DNA of 64,000 bases from Aquibacillus saliphilus (GTDB lineage Bacteria > Bacillota > Bacilli > Bacillales > Amphibacillaceae): contig NZ_JAIZAP010000026.1 of the NCBI RefSeq assembly GCF_020404745.1, forward strand, positions 1-64,000, written 5' to 3'. Made by a program: the position numbers and the translations under genes. The notes under the pieces were generated by a model. The model saw only the letters and a program-made list of their open reading frames with translations, was not told the origin of the DNA and made no database searches. This document shows positions 11,294 to 20,136 of the stretch, in pieces (positions within the stretch are counted from its first letter, which is position 1; each line of letters starts with the position of its first letter).

Positions 11294-12682
11294 CTAGATG
11301 TTACCCTTCTTATAATGTACTCGAAGAAATTTTCTTGAATTTTTATCTTGGTCCATATTCCCTTTCCTAAGCCCTATCAACCAGATTACCTTTTCTTTAT
11401 CATCAACCAACAAGGGCCAATTATCCCTAAGATAAAGAGGTACTTTTTCATCAATGAAGATATCTTTCACCTTTTTGCTGCCATTTAATCCTCTAACTAC
11501 CATTTTATCTCCTGGCTTCCTTGTCCGAACTGTAAGTGGTAAGGTGACATCGCTGAGATTGCACACTAAATCATTTGCTGTACCTTCAGCTGGGTCGCTA
11601 GAAAAAGAAGTAATAATAGTCGAACCGTCCGGCAACGTTACAACCCCTGGCACTTTCAAAGATTGAACGTAAGGATTGCCTTGTAATTCATGAAAGTGAA
11701 ATTCAATAAGATGATAGCTTTTAGTCAATTTTAAGCCTTTTGGGAATTCAACCGTTACATTCGCCTTTTTGCTATGTATTAAATCAAAAAATTGATCTTC
11801 ATGAACATAATGCAGTCCTTTTGGAACTGTACTGTATAGATAGTTTAATATTAGATGAAAGGACCGTCTTTGTAAAGCAAATGAATATTGTTTAAATCCA
11901 CTTATATTAAACGTAGCACTATGTCTATCTTCTGCAAAAGTAACTTCTTTATTGATAAGTTTTTTTGTTTCCTGAGTTAAGTATTCCTCATCATAACTTA
12001 TCGTTTCGCTGAGCCTTTGCAGGTTTTTATGCAAATTTGGGTTTTGACTCTTAAGTAACGGAAGGATATTAATTCTAAAAAAGTTTCGAGTGTAAACATC
12101 CTGATTATTGGAAGGGTCTCTTCTTGGTACTATGCCATTCTCTTCACAATAAGTCTCAATCTTTTCCTTATTGATAGAAAGAAAAGGTCGAACAATTAAT
12201 CCATTTCCAAAATTACGTCTTACTGGAATACCTTTTAGTAAGGAAGGATTAGTAATCCTGGCAAATCGCATCATCATTGTTTCTGCTTGGTCATCACCAT
12301 GGTGACCAAGTGCTAAATAATCTGCTTGGTACTTTTTCATTTGCTCTTCGAAAAAACGGTATCTAAGTTCGCGTGCTGCTAACTGCGTTCCTATACTTTC
12401 ATTTACTTTATACGATTGAACATCTAAAAGGGTTTCAACAAATTCTATTTTCCATAACTCACACATGTTTTTGACATAGTTAACATCCCGACTCGATTGT
12501 TCACCCCTTAAACCGTGATCTGCGGATAATGCAATTAATCGAAAACCCCAATTATTTTTTAGTTCATTTAAATAATGAAGCAAAGCCATTGAATCGGGTC
12601 CTCCCGAAACACCTACTAATACTGTTGCGTTTTGATGAAATAACTGATGCTTTTGGATGAAATCATTCACTTCTTTAATCAT
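11294..12682 (-). CDS. tilS: tRNA(Ile)-lysidine synthase
   Basis: Modifies C34 of the CAU anticodon of minor tRNA-Ile to lysidine, which makes it read AUA. 462 residues. N-terminal PP-loop ATPase motif SGGPDS (26-31), HGDDQAET (about 126-133) and C-terminal TilS domain (RTRKPGDKM..., about 390-455). Essential in Bacillus. First gene of tilS-hpt. Confidence 0.97.
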   Translation of the reverse strand: MIKEVNDFIQKHQLFHQNATVLVGVSGGPDSMALLHYLNELKNNWGFRLIALSADHGLRGEQSSRDVNYVKNMCELWKIEFVETLLDVQSYKVNESIGTQLAARELRYRFFEEQMKKYQADYLALGHHGDDQAETMMMRFARITNPSLLKGIPVRRNFGNGLIVRPFLSINKEKIETYCEENGIVPRRDPSNNQDVYTRNFFRINILPLLKSQNPNLHKNLQRLSETISYDEEYLTQETKKLINKEVTFAEDRHSATFNISGFKQYSFALQRRSFHLILNYLYSTVPKGLHYVHEDQFFDLIHSKKANVTVEFPKGLKLTKSYHLIEFHFHELQGNPYVQSLKVPGVVTLPDGSTIITSFSSDPAEGTANDLVCNLSDVTLPLTVRTRKPGDKMVVRGLNGSKKVKDIFIDEKVPLYLRDNWPLLVDDKEKVIWLIGLRKGNMDQDKNSRKFLRVHYKKGNI

Positions 12683-12890
12683 GACAACCTCGCTCTTAGG
12701 AAACCGAATCTTTTATACCTATAAATACATTATTCAATCGGTAAATAGCTGCCGACTCCTATTATTATCTGACGACCAATAAATTCCACGCGTTCATTAA
12801 TGTTACTATTTACATCCTATCATTAATGACCATCTAACCCTATGATTTTGCATAATAGTAGATAAAGCACCCTATAACAGCTTATCAAAT

Positions 12891-13874
12891 TCAAATAAGG
12901 ATAAGGTAAAAGAAGTAAAACAAGACAACTACAAAACAAATACCAAGGCTTTCAAAGATAGGGTTAATCTTCTCTTTCTTTTTATTCTGTAATTGATGAT
13001 TTTTTCGTTTTATTGGTACCTGCTTTGTATTATCCTGATAGCTTTGGTGGCTTCTCGTTTGATTGTAGTCTTTCATCATGATGGATGATAGGTCAGACCT
13101 CATTTGTTCGCTTGTCATGTACTGACCTAGTAACGCTTTTTTAATGCATGGTTGATATATTTTTAGTTGAGGTATTTGATCTAATTTTGTCAATAGTGTT
13201 TTTTTAGGTACTTTTCCTCGTTCAAACTGAACCGGATGATAGAAATGTATCATAATCATTGCTATTGCAAATAAATCATATGAGGGCTCCGCTCGTCTCG
13301 AACCCATACCCCAATAACCCCGATCAAAAAACTCCGTGTACTCTTTAATAGAACGGCCTATTTGTGTTGTTCCGCCAACATCTATCCATCTAAGCCTTGC
13401 TGGTGGATGTGTGACAATTAGGTTATCTGTCTTAAGATCACCAAATACCCAACCTTCCTTATGCAACTTAATCAGATCCTGCAATAGTTGTACGATTAAA
13501 ATACCTAGCCACTCTTCTCCGTGTTGTTTAATAAATGTCGACATCTGTTTACCTTTTAAATAATCCATTACATAAAAAGAATAACGGTTACCGAAACTAT
13601 CAATCCAATCATCAACGTCTAATAAAGAAGGCCCAAGGCGTTTTCCTTGGACCTTTTGGAAGGTTTTAAGTACATTTACTTCCATTGTAACAGAGGAACC
13701 CTTATCACTAATCTTTAGTGCTGCTTTTTTTCCGTTACATTCACATAGATAAACTGATCCTATCGCTCCACGACCAAGTTGTTTTTTTATATAATAGCGA
13801 TTATGATGCCACTTACCGACAACGATGCTTCCCGGCCTAAGGTCAATGCCCTGTTTCTTCGATGTTTGATTCAT
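12891..13874 (-). CDS. yabT: Membrane-anchored serine/threonine protein kinase (YabT-like)
   Basis: 327 residues: a kinase domain (about 25-280), a basic linker rich in K, Q and N, and one C-terminal membrane helix (about 308-326), the arrangement of B. subtilis YabT. Gly-rich loop LGRGAIGSVY (34-43), VAIK-type Lys in AALKI. The catalytic loop reads FGDLKTDN (HRD replaced by FGD) and the DFG motif reads DVG; both Asp residues are kept. In B. subtilis the kinase is DNA-activated and acts in spore development. Overlaps yabS by 32 bases, so the two are coupled. Confidence 0.88.
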   Translation of the reverse strand: MNQTSKKQGIDLRPGSIVVGKWHHNRYYIKKQLGRGAIGSVYLCECNGKKAALKISDKGSSVTMEVNVLKTFQKVQGKRLGPSLLDVDDWIDSFGNRYSFYVMDYLKGKQMSTFIKQHGEEWLGILIVQLLQDLIKLHKEGWVFGDLKTDNLIVTHPPARLRWIDVGGTTQIGRSIKEYTEFFDRGYWGMGSRRAEPSYDLFAIAMIMIHFYHPVQFERGKVPKKTLLTKLDQIPQLKIYQPCIKKALLGQYMTSEQMRSDLSSIMMKDYNQTRSHQSYQDNTKQVPIKRKNHQLQNKKKEKINPIFESLGICFVVVLFYFFYLILI

Positions 13875-14583
13875 TTTCTCTCATGAAGCTCCTTCGTAAG
13901 CTTTTCTTTCCAAACTGATACATTGCTTGTTTTAACGCAGGACCTGTAGGTGTAATACCCCCACTTGTTAATTTAGGGAAAATGGAGGACATAGATTCAA
14001 GTTTTGGTGACCAATCTAATACTTTATTAATATCTTTTCTTTTACCAGGAAAAGAAAAAATCGCAAAACGGTTGCGACCAATTCTTGCATTCATACTTAC
14101 CGACAAATCAACCAACGCTTCTTGAACAGTCGGAAGCTTATTATGCATACTTGCACTTGTATCAACTAAAACCAGTACCTCTAAATCACATGTTTCTCCT
14201 AAGTCTTCGACAACTTCCATTACTTCCCCACGCTGTTCTGGTGGAAGTTCCTCTAAACTCTGATTTGGACCTAATATTTGTTTCAATTCCTGATTAACGA
14301 CACCCTGTAAAGTTAGGGTCATTGCTTGTTTTGTAACGGTTTGAACGGTCTGTGACAATGCTTTTTGGTAAACAAGTTGACTAACACCTCCACCTGACAT
14401 GGCCACCTCTTCCACTTCCTTTAAACCTGTTGGGTCTTCGCTTTGGTCATCCTCTAAAATGCCAATAACATTTACTGTAATTCCCTGTTGGGCAGCCAAG
14501 GCAGCAACAGCAGATGGATCTTCACCTTTATTTGAACATCCATCCGTAATTAATAGAATTTGCTTTAATGTTCCTGTTCTCAT
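13843..14583 (-). CDS. yabS: VWA-domain protein (YabS-like)
   Basis: 246 residues. A von Willebrand A domain in the C-terminal half has a MIDAS motif DTSAS (about 148-152) and a conserved TSGGITPTGPAL loop; the N-terminal half (ILLITDGCSNKGEDP) resembles the later part of a VWA fold. B. subtilis yabS lies at the same position between spoIIE and yabT. Function unknown; coupling to the kinase suggests a shared task. Confidence 0.82.
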   Translation of the reverse strand: MRTGTLKQILLITDGCSNKGEDPSAVAALAAQQGITVNVIGILEDDQSEDPTGLKEVEEVAMSGGGVSQLVYQKALSQTVQTVTKQAMTLTLQGVVNQELKQILGPNQSLEELPPEQRGEVMEVVEDLGETCDLEVLVLVDTSASMHNKLPTVQEALVDLSVSMNARIGRNRFAIFSFPGKRKDINKVLDWSPKLESMSSIFPKLTSGGITPTGPALKQAMYQFGKKSLRRSFMRENESNIEETGH

Positions 14584-14718
14584 CAGCTATAACTCCTCCT
14601 GTTTATCCGTTCGTGTCACGTAATCTAAAGTAAATCTACTAGAACGTTACACTTTTCATCATCAGCATGGTCAATGAAGGAGAAGATTATACCTGATTTA
14701 ATAAGGTTATAGATATCC

Positions 14719-17166
14719 TTATTTTGCCTCCTTGTAATCAGTCGGTATTGCTGCCCATTTCGGGTTATTCTTTTCTACCTTCGCCACAAGAACCGTCATA
14801 TCATCTTCTATTTCACCTGACCTTGTTCTCACTACTTCTTCTAGGATGAGGTCAGCCATATCTTGTGGATCTGTAGTTTCCATATCTTTTATTTTTCTTT
14901 TTAACCATATATCTACGTTCTCAATATTTTTTGGTCCTTCAAAAATTCCATCACTCATCATAATTAACATATCACCAGCTTTAAGTTGGTCACTTACTAC
15001 CTCTACATCAAATTCTTGAATAATTCCAATTGGTAAGTTACTAGCCTCTATCTTAAAAATTTGATTTCCTCGTTTAATAAAACTCGGTGTTGATCCAATT
15101 TTGAGGAACCTCACGGCTGCATTGTGCAAATCTATCATCGCCAAATCTAATGTGGAAAATATTTCATCGCTAGTTCTCAAAGATAAAATAGAGTTTATCG
15201 ATTTAATCGCCACTTGCTCTTGAATACCAGATTGCAATATTTGTTGTAATAGACGTAACGTCTCTGTACTTTCTTCATGCGCTCGTTGCCCGTTACCCAT
15301 TCCATCACTAATTGCCATTGCATATTTACCCGCACCTAGTTCAATCGTAGAATAACTATCGCCTGATATTAGTCCACCACCCTTAGCAGCATGGGATACG
15401 CCTGCTTCAATTACATATTTCTTTGCGGATCCAAAAGAAAAATAACAATATCCGTTAGGAAGTGGGGATATTTCCTCCTCCTTTACGATGACAGATTCTT
15501 TTAAGATATCAGACAGCATCGGAGCTATCAGCTTTTGTCCTTCCCCATGGTAATTGTAGAACGACAAATTCATTTCGATATCGATTTTCCCTTTTTCTAA
15601 GCTATAAATATCAAGCTTTTCAATTTCAATACCCATATGCTTTAGTGCAGCAACTATTTCAATTTCTTGGTATTCGTGATTTTCTCTTTCCTTGAGAATC
15701 TCAATAGCAAAATCACCCATCACCTCGGAAACTCCTAGCAACTGGTCAGCCACAAAACGCCTGCTTTCAGTTACTTGTTTCTTTAACTTACGATTCGCTT
15801 CAAAGAAAGAAAGCTCTTGATTCATCGTATCGATTACCTTCTTAGATTTAACACAATGATTCTCAAAGTTACGTAGTAAAATTTTATTCGGCTGATCTTC
15901 CTCTGACAAGTCACTCTTTAATTCAGTCATTAAATCATAAGTTTTATCAAATTGTTGGGCCCAGCACCAATCTTTTTTAAAACAAGTTTGACACGTTTTC
16001 TCTGTCACGTTACTTAAAAAGTAATCATTTTCACGGTCGTCCTCTTCCTCCAAAGTAACTTTTGGATCAAGTGTAAAGCTCTTAGATAAAGCTTGGAATA
16101 CATTAGAAAACTGTTCTACACGGTTTGCAGTTACATCGCGAACTTTTTGTAAATATTGCTCCTGCTCTTTTGAGTGCTCAACAGTTCCCGGTATATATCT
16201 AGACAACTTCTTTATCCAACTTTCTGGTGTAAATAAAAATAAAAGAACTGCAATAGAAGATTCGAGTAGTGATGGAAGAAGTTCCGCGACCCCTCTTCCA
16301 TATATACCTATAAGCGCTGTCCCGACAAATAACCCTAAGCTAACCCCTATTTTTTTTCCGTCCTTTAGCAGCCCACCTAGTAAACCAGAGAAAGCAAGCA
16401 AACTCATTTGATACAAATTAGCTACATTAGCCAAACTTAGTATCAAACCAGCTACTACCCCTACCGTTGACCCAATAGCTGCTCCCCCTATGTACGAAAG
16501 CAGTAGTACTAAATAGCGTGAGGATATCTGTTCAAATGATGCTCCTTGAATTTCCCAGCCAATTGTTCCGGTCAGAACAGATGCAAGTAGAATAATTAAA
16601 CAAACAATCTCCTCATTCTTTAATGTCGGTTTAAATCTTTTTGGTGATAACAATGGAATGCTTTGCATAAAGATAAGTACTAAGACAGCACTAAGTACTC
16701 CTTCAACAGCTGCTAACATCCATTCATATGCAGTAACTTGTTCAAACATAAAATAATTAAATACTCGCGGCATTAAACTAGCAAAAAATACAACAATAGG
16801 AATAATCCTTTGTTGATGATTCATATACTTAAATAAAGATGCTAAAACGATAAAAAATACCATAGCAATCAAAACGTAAACTCCGTGTTGCCAATGATAA
16901 GTCAGAGCACCTGCTAGCGTCGCAAGCATAACTCTAAATGATTTATCCTTACGCATAAACCAGACAGAAGCGAGAAAAGAAAGGGCAAAAGGCGATAATG
17001 CGGATAGCACAATAGCCCTACCAAGTAAGAAGCCAACAATTATTAATAGCCAGCCCTTCTCAAGAAAGAACAATTTCGCCTTCTCCCCCAACCTCCGCTT
17101 CCAGGTCTCCATGTTTTTAGTTATAAAAATTGATTTGGATTCACTACCCGTTGCAGAATCTATCAT
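14719..17166 (-). CDS. spoIIE: Stage II sporulation protein E (membrane PP2C phosphatase)
   Basis: Dephosphorylates SpoIIAA to release sigma-F in the forespore and interacts with FtsZ at the polar septum. 815 residues, close to the 827 of B. subtilis. About ten membrane helices occupy residues 35-325. A central regulatory domain with clustered Cys (CQTCFKKDWCW) follows, then a C-terminal PP2C domain (about 590-800) with the metal motif SDGMGNGQRAHEES and MSDGIFEG. RBS AGGAGGGAG. Confidence 0.98.
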   Translation of the reverse strand: MIDSATGSESKSIFITKNMETWKRRLGEKAKLFFLEKGWLLIIVGFLLGRAIVLSALSPFALSFLASVWFMRKDKSFRVMLATLAGALTYHWQHGVYVLIAMVFFIVLASLFKYMNHQQRIIPIVVFFASLMPRVFNYFMFEQVTAYEWMLAAVEGVLSAVLVLIFMQSIPLLSPKRFKPTLKNEEIVCLIILLASVLTGTIGWEIQGASFEQISSRYLVLLLSYIGGAAIGSTVGVVAGLILSLANVANLYQMSLLAFSGLLGGLLKDGKKIGVSLGLFVGTALIGIYGRGVAELLPSLLESSIAVLLFLFTPESWIKKLSRYIPGTVEHSKEQEQYLQKVRDVTANRVEQFSNVFQALSKSFTLDPKVTLEEEDDRENDYFLSNVTEKTCQTCFKKDWCWAQQFDKTYDLMTELKSDLSEEDQPNKILLRNFENHCVKSKKVIDTMNQELSFFEANRKLKKQVTESRRFVADQLLGVSEVMGDFAIEILKERENHEYQEIEIVAALKHMGIEIEKLDIYSLEKGKIDIEMNLSFYNYHGEGQKLIAPMLSDILKESVIVKEEEISPLPNGYCYFSFGSAKKYVIEAGVSHAAKGGGLISGDSYSTIELGAGKYAMAISDGMGNGQRAHEESTETLRLLQQILQSGIQEQVAIKSINSILSLRTSDEIFSTLDLAMIDLHNAAVRFLKIGSTPSFIKRGNQIFKIEASNLPIGIIQEFDVEVVSDQLKAGDMLIMMSDGIFEGPKNIENVDIWLKRKIKDMETTDPQDMADLILEEVVRTRSGEIEDDMTVLVAKVEKNNPKWAAIPTDYKEAK

Positions 17167-17191
17167 TCTACATCACTCCCTCCTGATGAAT

Positions 17192-17224
17192 ATTAAAACA
17201 CAGCTAATCTCATTTTTTTGTCAA
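17192..17224 (-). promoter_or_regulatory. Candidate Spo0A-dependent spoIIE promoter
   Basis: On the minus strand TTGACA is followed after 21 bases by TTTAAT. Long 21-22 base spacing is typical of Spo0A~P-activated sigma-A promoters such as spoIIE and spoIIG. Weak 0A-box-like words (one mismatch to TGTCGAA) lie upstream near 17251 and 17313. Confidence 0.55.
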
Positions 17225-17370
17225 ACCATCAGGAGTGCTAATCAAAAATGTTCGACTAGTTTCTAGGATAGTAAACCCAATTCAACATAATAAATCACTT
17301 GCTAACTATCTCGTCGACAATCTTGAATCTATGTTTTTAAGTTTTAATAGTTTATTAAACCATAGCTAAG

Positions 17371-17482
17371 TCAATTTCATATTTATAATATCAAGCCATA
17401 TACCAACAACATATAGTTCGAAAAGGTTTCATACAACTATATGTCGTACCCTGATGGCGGTAAATAGCTATTATAAAATTGA
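17371..17482. repeat. Palindromic intergenic repeat, family 2 (copy 1)
   Basis: A stretch bounded by TCAATTTCATATTTATAATA and TATTATAAAATTGA, inverted copies of each other. The interior (CATATAG...CTATATG) is a second nested inverted repeat. It shares ends with the copies at 18291, 19000, 37146 and 49100. The rest of the spoIIE-NUDIX gap shows no gene. Confidence 0.55.
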
Positions 17483-17589
17483 TTAACCTAAAGGAAATAA
17501 GTAGAGATTCACTGACGCAAATAGATTCATATAATTTGGCGAATCATACCAAAAATTAATTAGTAATGAAATTAATAGCACAAATACTT

Positions 17590-17650
17590 AAATAAAAGAC
17601 AAAACAAGCGCCCCGCGAATCTCACAGGGCGCTTGTTTTGTCTTTTATTT
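17590..17650. terminator. Long bidirectional terminator overlapping the NUDIX gene end
   Basis: Perfect 23-base arms (17590-17612 and 17628-17650) separated by 15 bases, with AT-rich outer parts, so it can end transcription both ways. The right arm encodes the last residues of the NUDIX protein (KIKDKTSAL). Confidence 0.88.
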
Positions 17651-18251
17651 TATCAGCACAACGGAATACCGTTAAATAGTAGTCAAGCTGGTGAGGAACA
17701 AAATCATCTCTAGTCACTTTATTATAAATAGTAGTTCTTTCTCCGGCTTCTTGTTTGAATCCATCTACTGCTACCTCATCAAGATTTCCTAGAAATAAGT
17801 TGAAAATATCTGTTAACTCTATTTTAACTAACCCTGCGAGCTCCTCTTCTTGTATGTTAAATTCGTTCACTTCTAATTTTGTCTTATACAAAAATACGTT
17901 ACAAAACTCAAAATCAGAAAAATTATCCCCCTCTAGTTTTTCGTTAATAATCCCGACAAAATTCAATTCATTATAATCAACTACTATACCCATTTCTTCT
18001 TCTAACTCCCTGCAACCATCCACTACAGATTCACCAGCTAGAAGGTGTCCAGCAGCCGAAATATCTAATAGATTCGGAAATAAGTCCTTATCTTTTTGTC
18101 TAATTTGAAATAAAAGATATTTCTTTTCCGCTTCTTGACTCACTATCCAACAGTGGAATGTTTGATGCCATAAACCTTCCTTGTGTACTTCTTTTCTAGA
18201 AGCTACCCCCGTATAGTTTCCGGTTTCATCATAAACATCTAAAAATTCCAT
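17622..18251 (-). CDS. NUDIX hydrolase family protein
   Basis: 209 residues. Complete Nudix box GHLLAGESVVDGCRELEEEMG (about 58-78: G-x5-E-x7-RE-x2-EE-x-G). The layout with FLDVYDETG and HQTFHCWIV resembles the isopentenyl-diphosphate isomerase-like/YfcD type of NUDIX proteins, which cleave nucleoside diphosphate derivatives; the substrate cannot be told. ATG at 18251 is preferred over one five codons earlier because GGGGGATGG is well placed for it. Not part of the conserved spoIIE neighbourhood in B. subtilis. Confidence 0.85.
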   Translation of the reverse strand: MEFLDVYDETGNYTGVASRKEVHKEGLWHQTFHCWIVSQEAEKKYLLFQIRQKDKDLFPNLLDISAAGHLLAGESVVDGCRELEEEMGIVVDYNELNFVGIINEKLEGDNFSDFEFCNVFLYKTKLEVNEFNIQEEELAGLVKIELTDIFNLFLGNLDEVAVDGFKQEAGERTTIYNKVTRDDFVPHQLDYYLTVFRCADKIKDKTSAL

Positions 18252-18290
18252 CCAGCCATCCCCCATACTCCAAGTACTTTTTATTTAAAT

Positions 18291-18373
18291 TAGTCCATTT
18301 TATCATGCTGTTCTTTTGAAAGTTGTCATCCAAGATGACAATTAATGCATATGGTAATTATGAAATAGATTAA
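18291..18373. repeat. Palindromic intergenic repeat, family 2 (copy 2)
   Basis: Runs from TCCATTTTATCATGCTG to GGTAATTATGAAATAGATT. The core TTGTCATC-CAA-GATGACAA is a perfect hairpin. It shares the TGCATATGGTAATTATGAAAT side with the 19000 copy and abuts the stop codon of the next gene. Confidence 0.65.
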
Positions 18374-18933
18374 GATAGATGATCAATTTGGTTATAATTA
18401 TGAATTTTCCATTGTTGGTCCACGTACTGGATATTACTAATACACGCATTCATTAATTTTGTTTTACCTGAACCAACCTTTCCACTAGAGATTGTTGACA
18501 GTATAGTCCCAATTACAGCTCCATGAGCTACAAGTAATACCTTTTTGTCTGGATAACGTTTATTTATTATTTCAATACCATTCATAACACGATTTTTCAA
18601 ATCTTCTCTTTCTTCCTGACCTGGATAATCACCATCCGGATATCGAGCAACTCTTTCTTCGATGGTAAGACCTTCAGCTTCACCAAAGGACCTTTCTTTA
18701 AATTCTTCCATTTCTATAATTGGTAATTTCAAATCCTTATTTAGAATTTCGGCCGTTTGCTTCGCCCTTAGCAACGGGCTAGAAATAAAGAAATCCCAAT
18801 CAAGACTATTCACATATTCCCTACATTCCTCTGCTTGTCGTTTTCCTGTGGCGTTAAGCGGTATATCTGTCTTCCCTTGAATTTTACCCAAGTAGTTCCA
18901 GTCCGTCTCCCCGTGTCTTACTAAACAAATCAT
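18370..18933 (-). CDS. Histidine phosphatase family protein (phosphoglycerate mutase-like)
   Basis: 187 residues with the catalytic RHG motif LVRHGETDW (4-12; phospho-His at position 7), SPLLRAKQTA (53-62) and the second His in VAHGAV (about 135-140). Family members are broad-specificity phosphatases or cofactor-dependent mutases; the short length favours a phosphatase such as PhoE/CobC types. The substrate is not evident, and cobalamin genes are absent nearby. It stands alone between two family 2 repeats. Confidence 0.87.
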   Translation of the reverse strand: MICLVRHGETDWNYLGKIQGKTDIPLNATGKRQAEECREYVNSLDWDFFISSPLLRAKQTAEILNKDLKLPIIEMEEFKERSFGEAEGLTIEERVARYPDGDYPGQEEREDLKNRVMNGIEIINKRYPDKKVLLVAHGAVIGTILSTISSGKVGSGKTKLMNACISNIQYVDQQWKIHNYNQIDHLS

Positions 18934-18999
18934 TAAATTCTCCCCCTTTTTAAATTAAAACTATCTATCATTTTTCAACAACGATTATATTTGTTTTAT

Positions 19000-19081
19000 T
19001 GAATCAATTTCATAATTACCTTATGCAGCAAGTTGTCATCCTCGATGCCAACTTGGTAGTAATCAGTATTATGAAATTGAC
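19000..19081. repeat. Palindromic intergenic repeat, family 2 (copy 3)
   Basis: Best-preserved copy: terminal inverted repeats TCAATTTCATAAT (19005) and ATTATGAAATTGA (ending 19080) enclose an inner hairpin AAGTTG-CATC/GATG-CAACTT. Transcribed either way it would fold into one long imperfect hairpin. Confidence 0.7.
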
Positions 19082-19193
19082 TAATATTCAGATATTAAAC
19101 TATACTATTGACACTAAGTAATTGCTATTGTATTATATCATTTGTGACTCTAGGCCAACAGTACGCATTGGTAACTATAGTTAAACGATACTT

Positions 19194-19267
19194 GGCGGTG
19201 TAGCTCAGCTGGCTAGAGCGTACGGTTCATACCCGTGAGGTCGGGGGTTCGATCCCCTCCGCCGCTA
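19194..19267 (+). tRNA. tRNA-Met (anticodon CAT)
   Basis: 74-base cloverleaf starting GGCGGTGTAGCTCAG, with anticodon arm ACGGTTCATACCCGT (CAT), a GGGGGTTCGATCCCC T arm and acceptor end CCGCCGCTA. It looks essentially identical to the elongator tRNA-Met that lies upstream of spoIIE in B. subtilis. CCA is not encoded (TATAAT follows) and must be added after transcription. It reads opposite to spoIIE, and no partner tRNA-Glu is seen. Confidence 0.96.
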
Positions 19268-19289
19268 TATAATTTTAAAAGAACGATTC

Positions 19290-19325
19290 AAAAAACGATT
19301 CCTCTTCATGAGAAATCGTTTTTTT
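19290..19325. terminator. Bidirectional terminator between tRNA-Met and ecfT
   Basis: Hairpin AACGATTC / GAAATCGTT with an A-run on one side and a T-run on the other. It can serve the tRNA (plus) and ecfT (minus), whose stop codon lies in its right flank. Confidence 0.85.
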
Positions 19326-20136
19326 AGTGTCCAATCCCGCCTTCTGTTCTTAGCCAGATTAATAAAGTAGTTAATAAAATCATAATAAATAACGATAGAG
19401 TATCTCGTCTTCTCCAGTATAACTGACGAAAGATTGATCTTTTTTCACCAGATTGATAGCCCCGCACTTCCATTGCATTTGCCATATCTTCTGCGCGGTT
19501 TAGCGAACTTACAAATAACGGAAGAAAAATTGGCACTAGCGTCTTCATTTGTCTGAACAGTGAACCTTCCCCAAATTCTGTCCCTCTTGCACGTTGTGCA
19601 TCCATTACTTTTTGAGTTTCATCCAGTAAATTAGGTATAAAGCGCAAAGAAATCGATAGCATCAGCGATAATTCATCTACTGGAATCCTTAGCTTCTGTA
19701 ATGGTCGCAACAAAATATTAATCGCATCTGTTAAATCAATTGGTTTTGTCGTTAATGTTATTACTGTTGAAATGAAAATAATCATGACAAAACGACAAAA
19801 AATATAGACACCATTAATTAAACCAAATTCAGATATTGTTATTGGTCCCCAGTCTAGATAAATTTCCCCGCCAGCTGTAAACAAGATTTGCAGAAAAACA
19901 GTAAACAAAATTAGCCAAATTAGTGGACGAACTCCTCGCAGGTAGATACCAAACTTTACATCTGACAAACGCATAACTGCAAAAGTAAATAATCCAAGTA
20001 CTAGATAGGTTTCCCAATTATTTGCTAAAAAAAGCACAAAAATAAAATAAACACCAGCTAGTAGTTTCGCCCTCGGATCTAACCGATGAAGCCAGGAATC
20101 ACCCGGAAAGTAACGCCCTAAGATTAATTTATTCAT
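19324..20136 (-). CDS. ecfT: ECF transporter transmembrane component EcfT (EET locus)
   Basis: 270-residue membrane protein: transmembrane energy-coupling subunit of an ECF importer. About five hydrophobic segments and the two EcfT coupling motifs, MDAQRARGTEF (about 150-160) and AMEVRGYQSG (about 215-224), which hold the A-R-G signatures contacting the ATPases. The start at 20136 overlaps the ecfA2 stop as ATGA. In the Listeria EET locus an EcfT-like protein (FmnA) is needed for flavin handling; the position here beside menA and apbE suggests the same role. No substrate-binding S component adjoins it. Confidence 0.92.
   Translation of the reverse strand: MNKLILGRYFPGDSWLHRLDPRAKLLAGVYFIFVLFLANNWETYLVLGLFTFAVMRLSDVKFGIYLRGVRPLIWLILFTVFLQILFTAGGEIYLDWGPITISEFGLINGVYIFCRFVMIIFISTVITLTTKPIDLTDAINILLRPLQKLRIPVDELSLMLSISLRFIPNLLDETQKVMDAQRARGTEFGEGSLFRQMKTLVPIFLPLFVSSLNRAEDMANAMEVRGYQSGEKRSIFRQLYWRRRDTLSLFIMILLTTLLIWLRTEGGIGH

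Noticed and set aside
13843-13874. Possible frameshift between yabS and yabT
   Set aside because: Both proteins are full length with their own starts; a 32-base overlap is normal for coupled genes.
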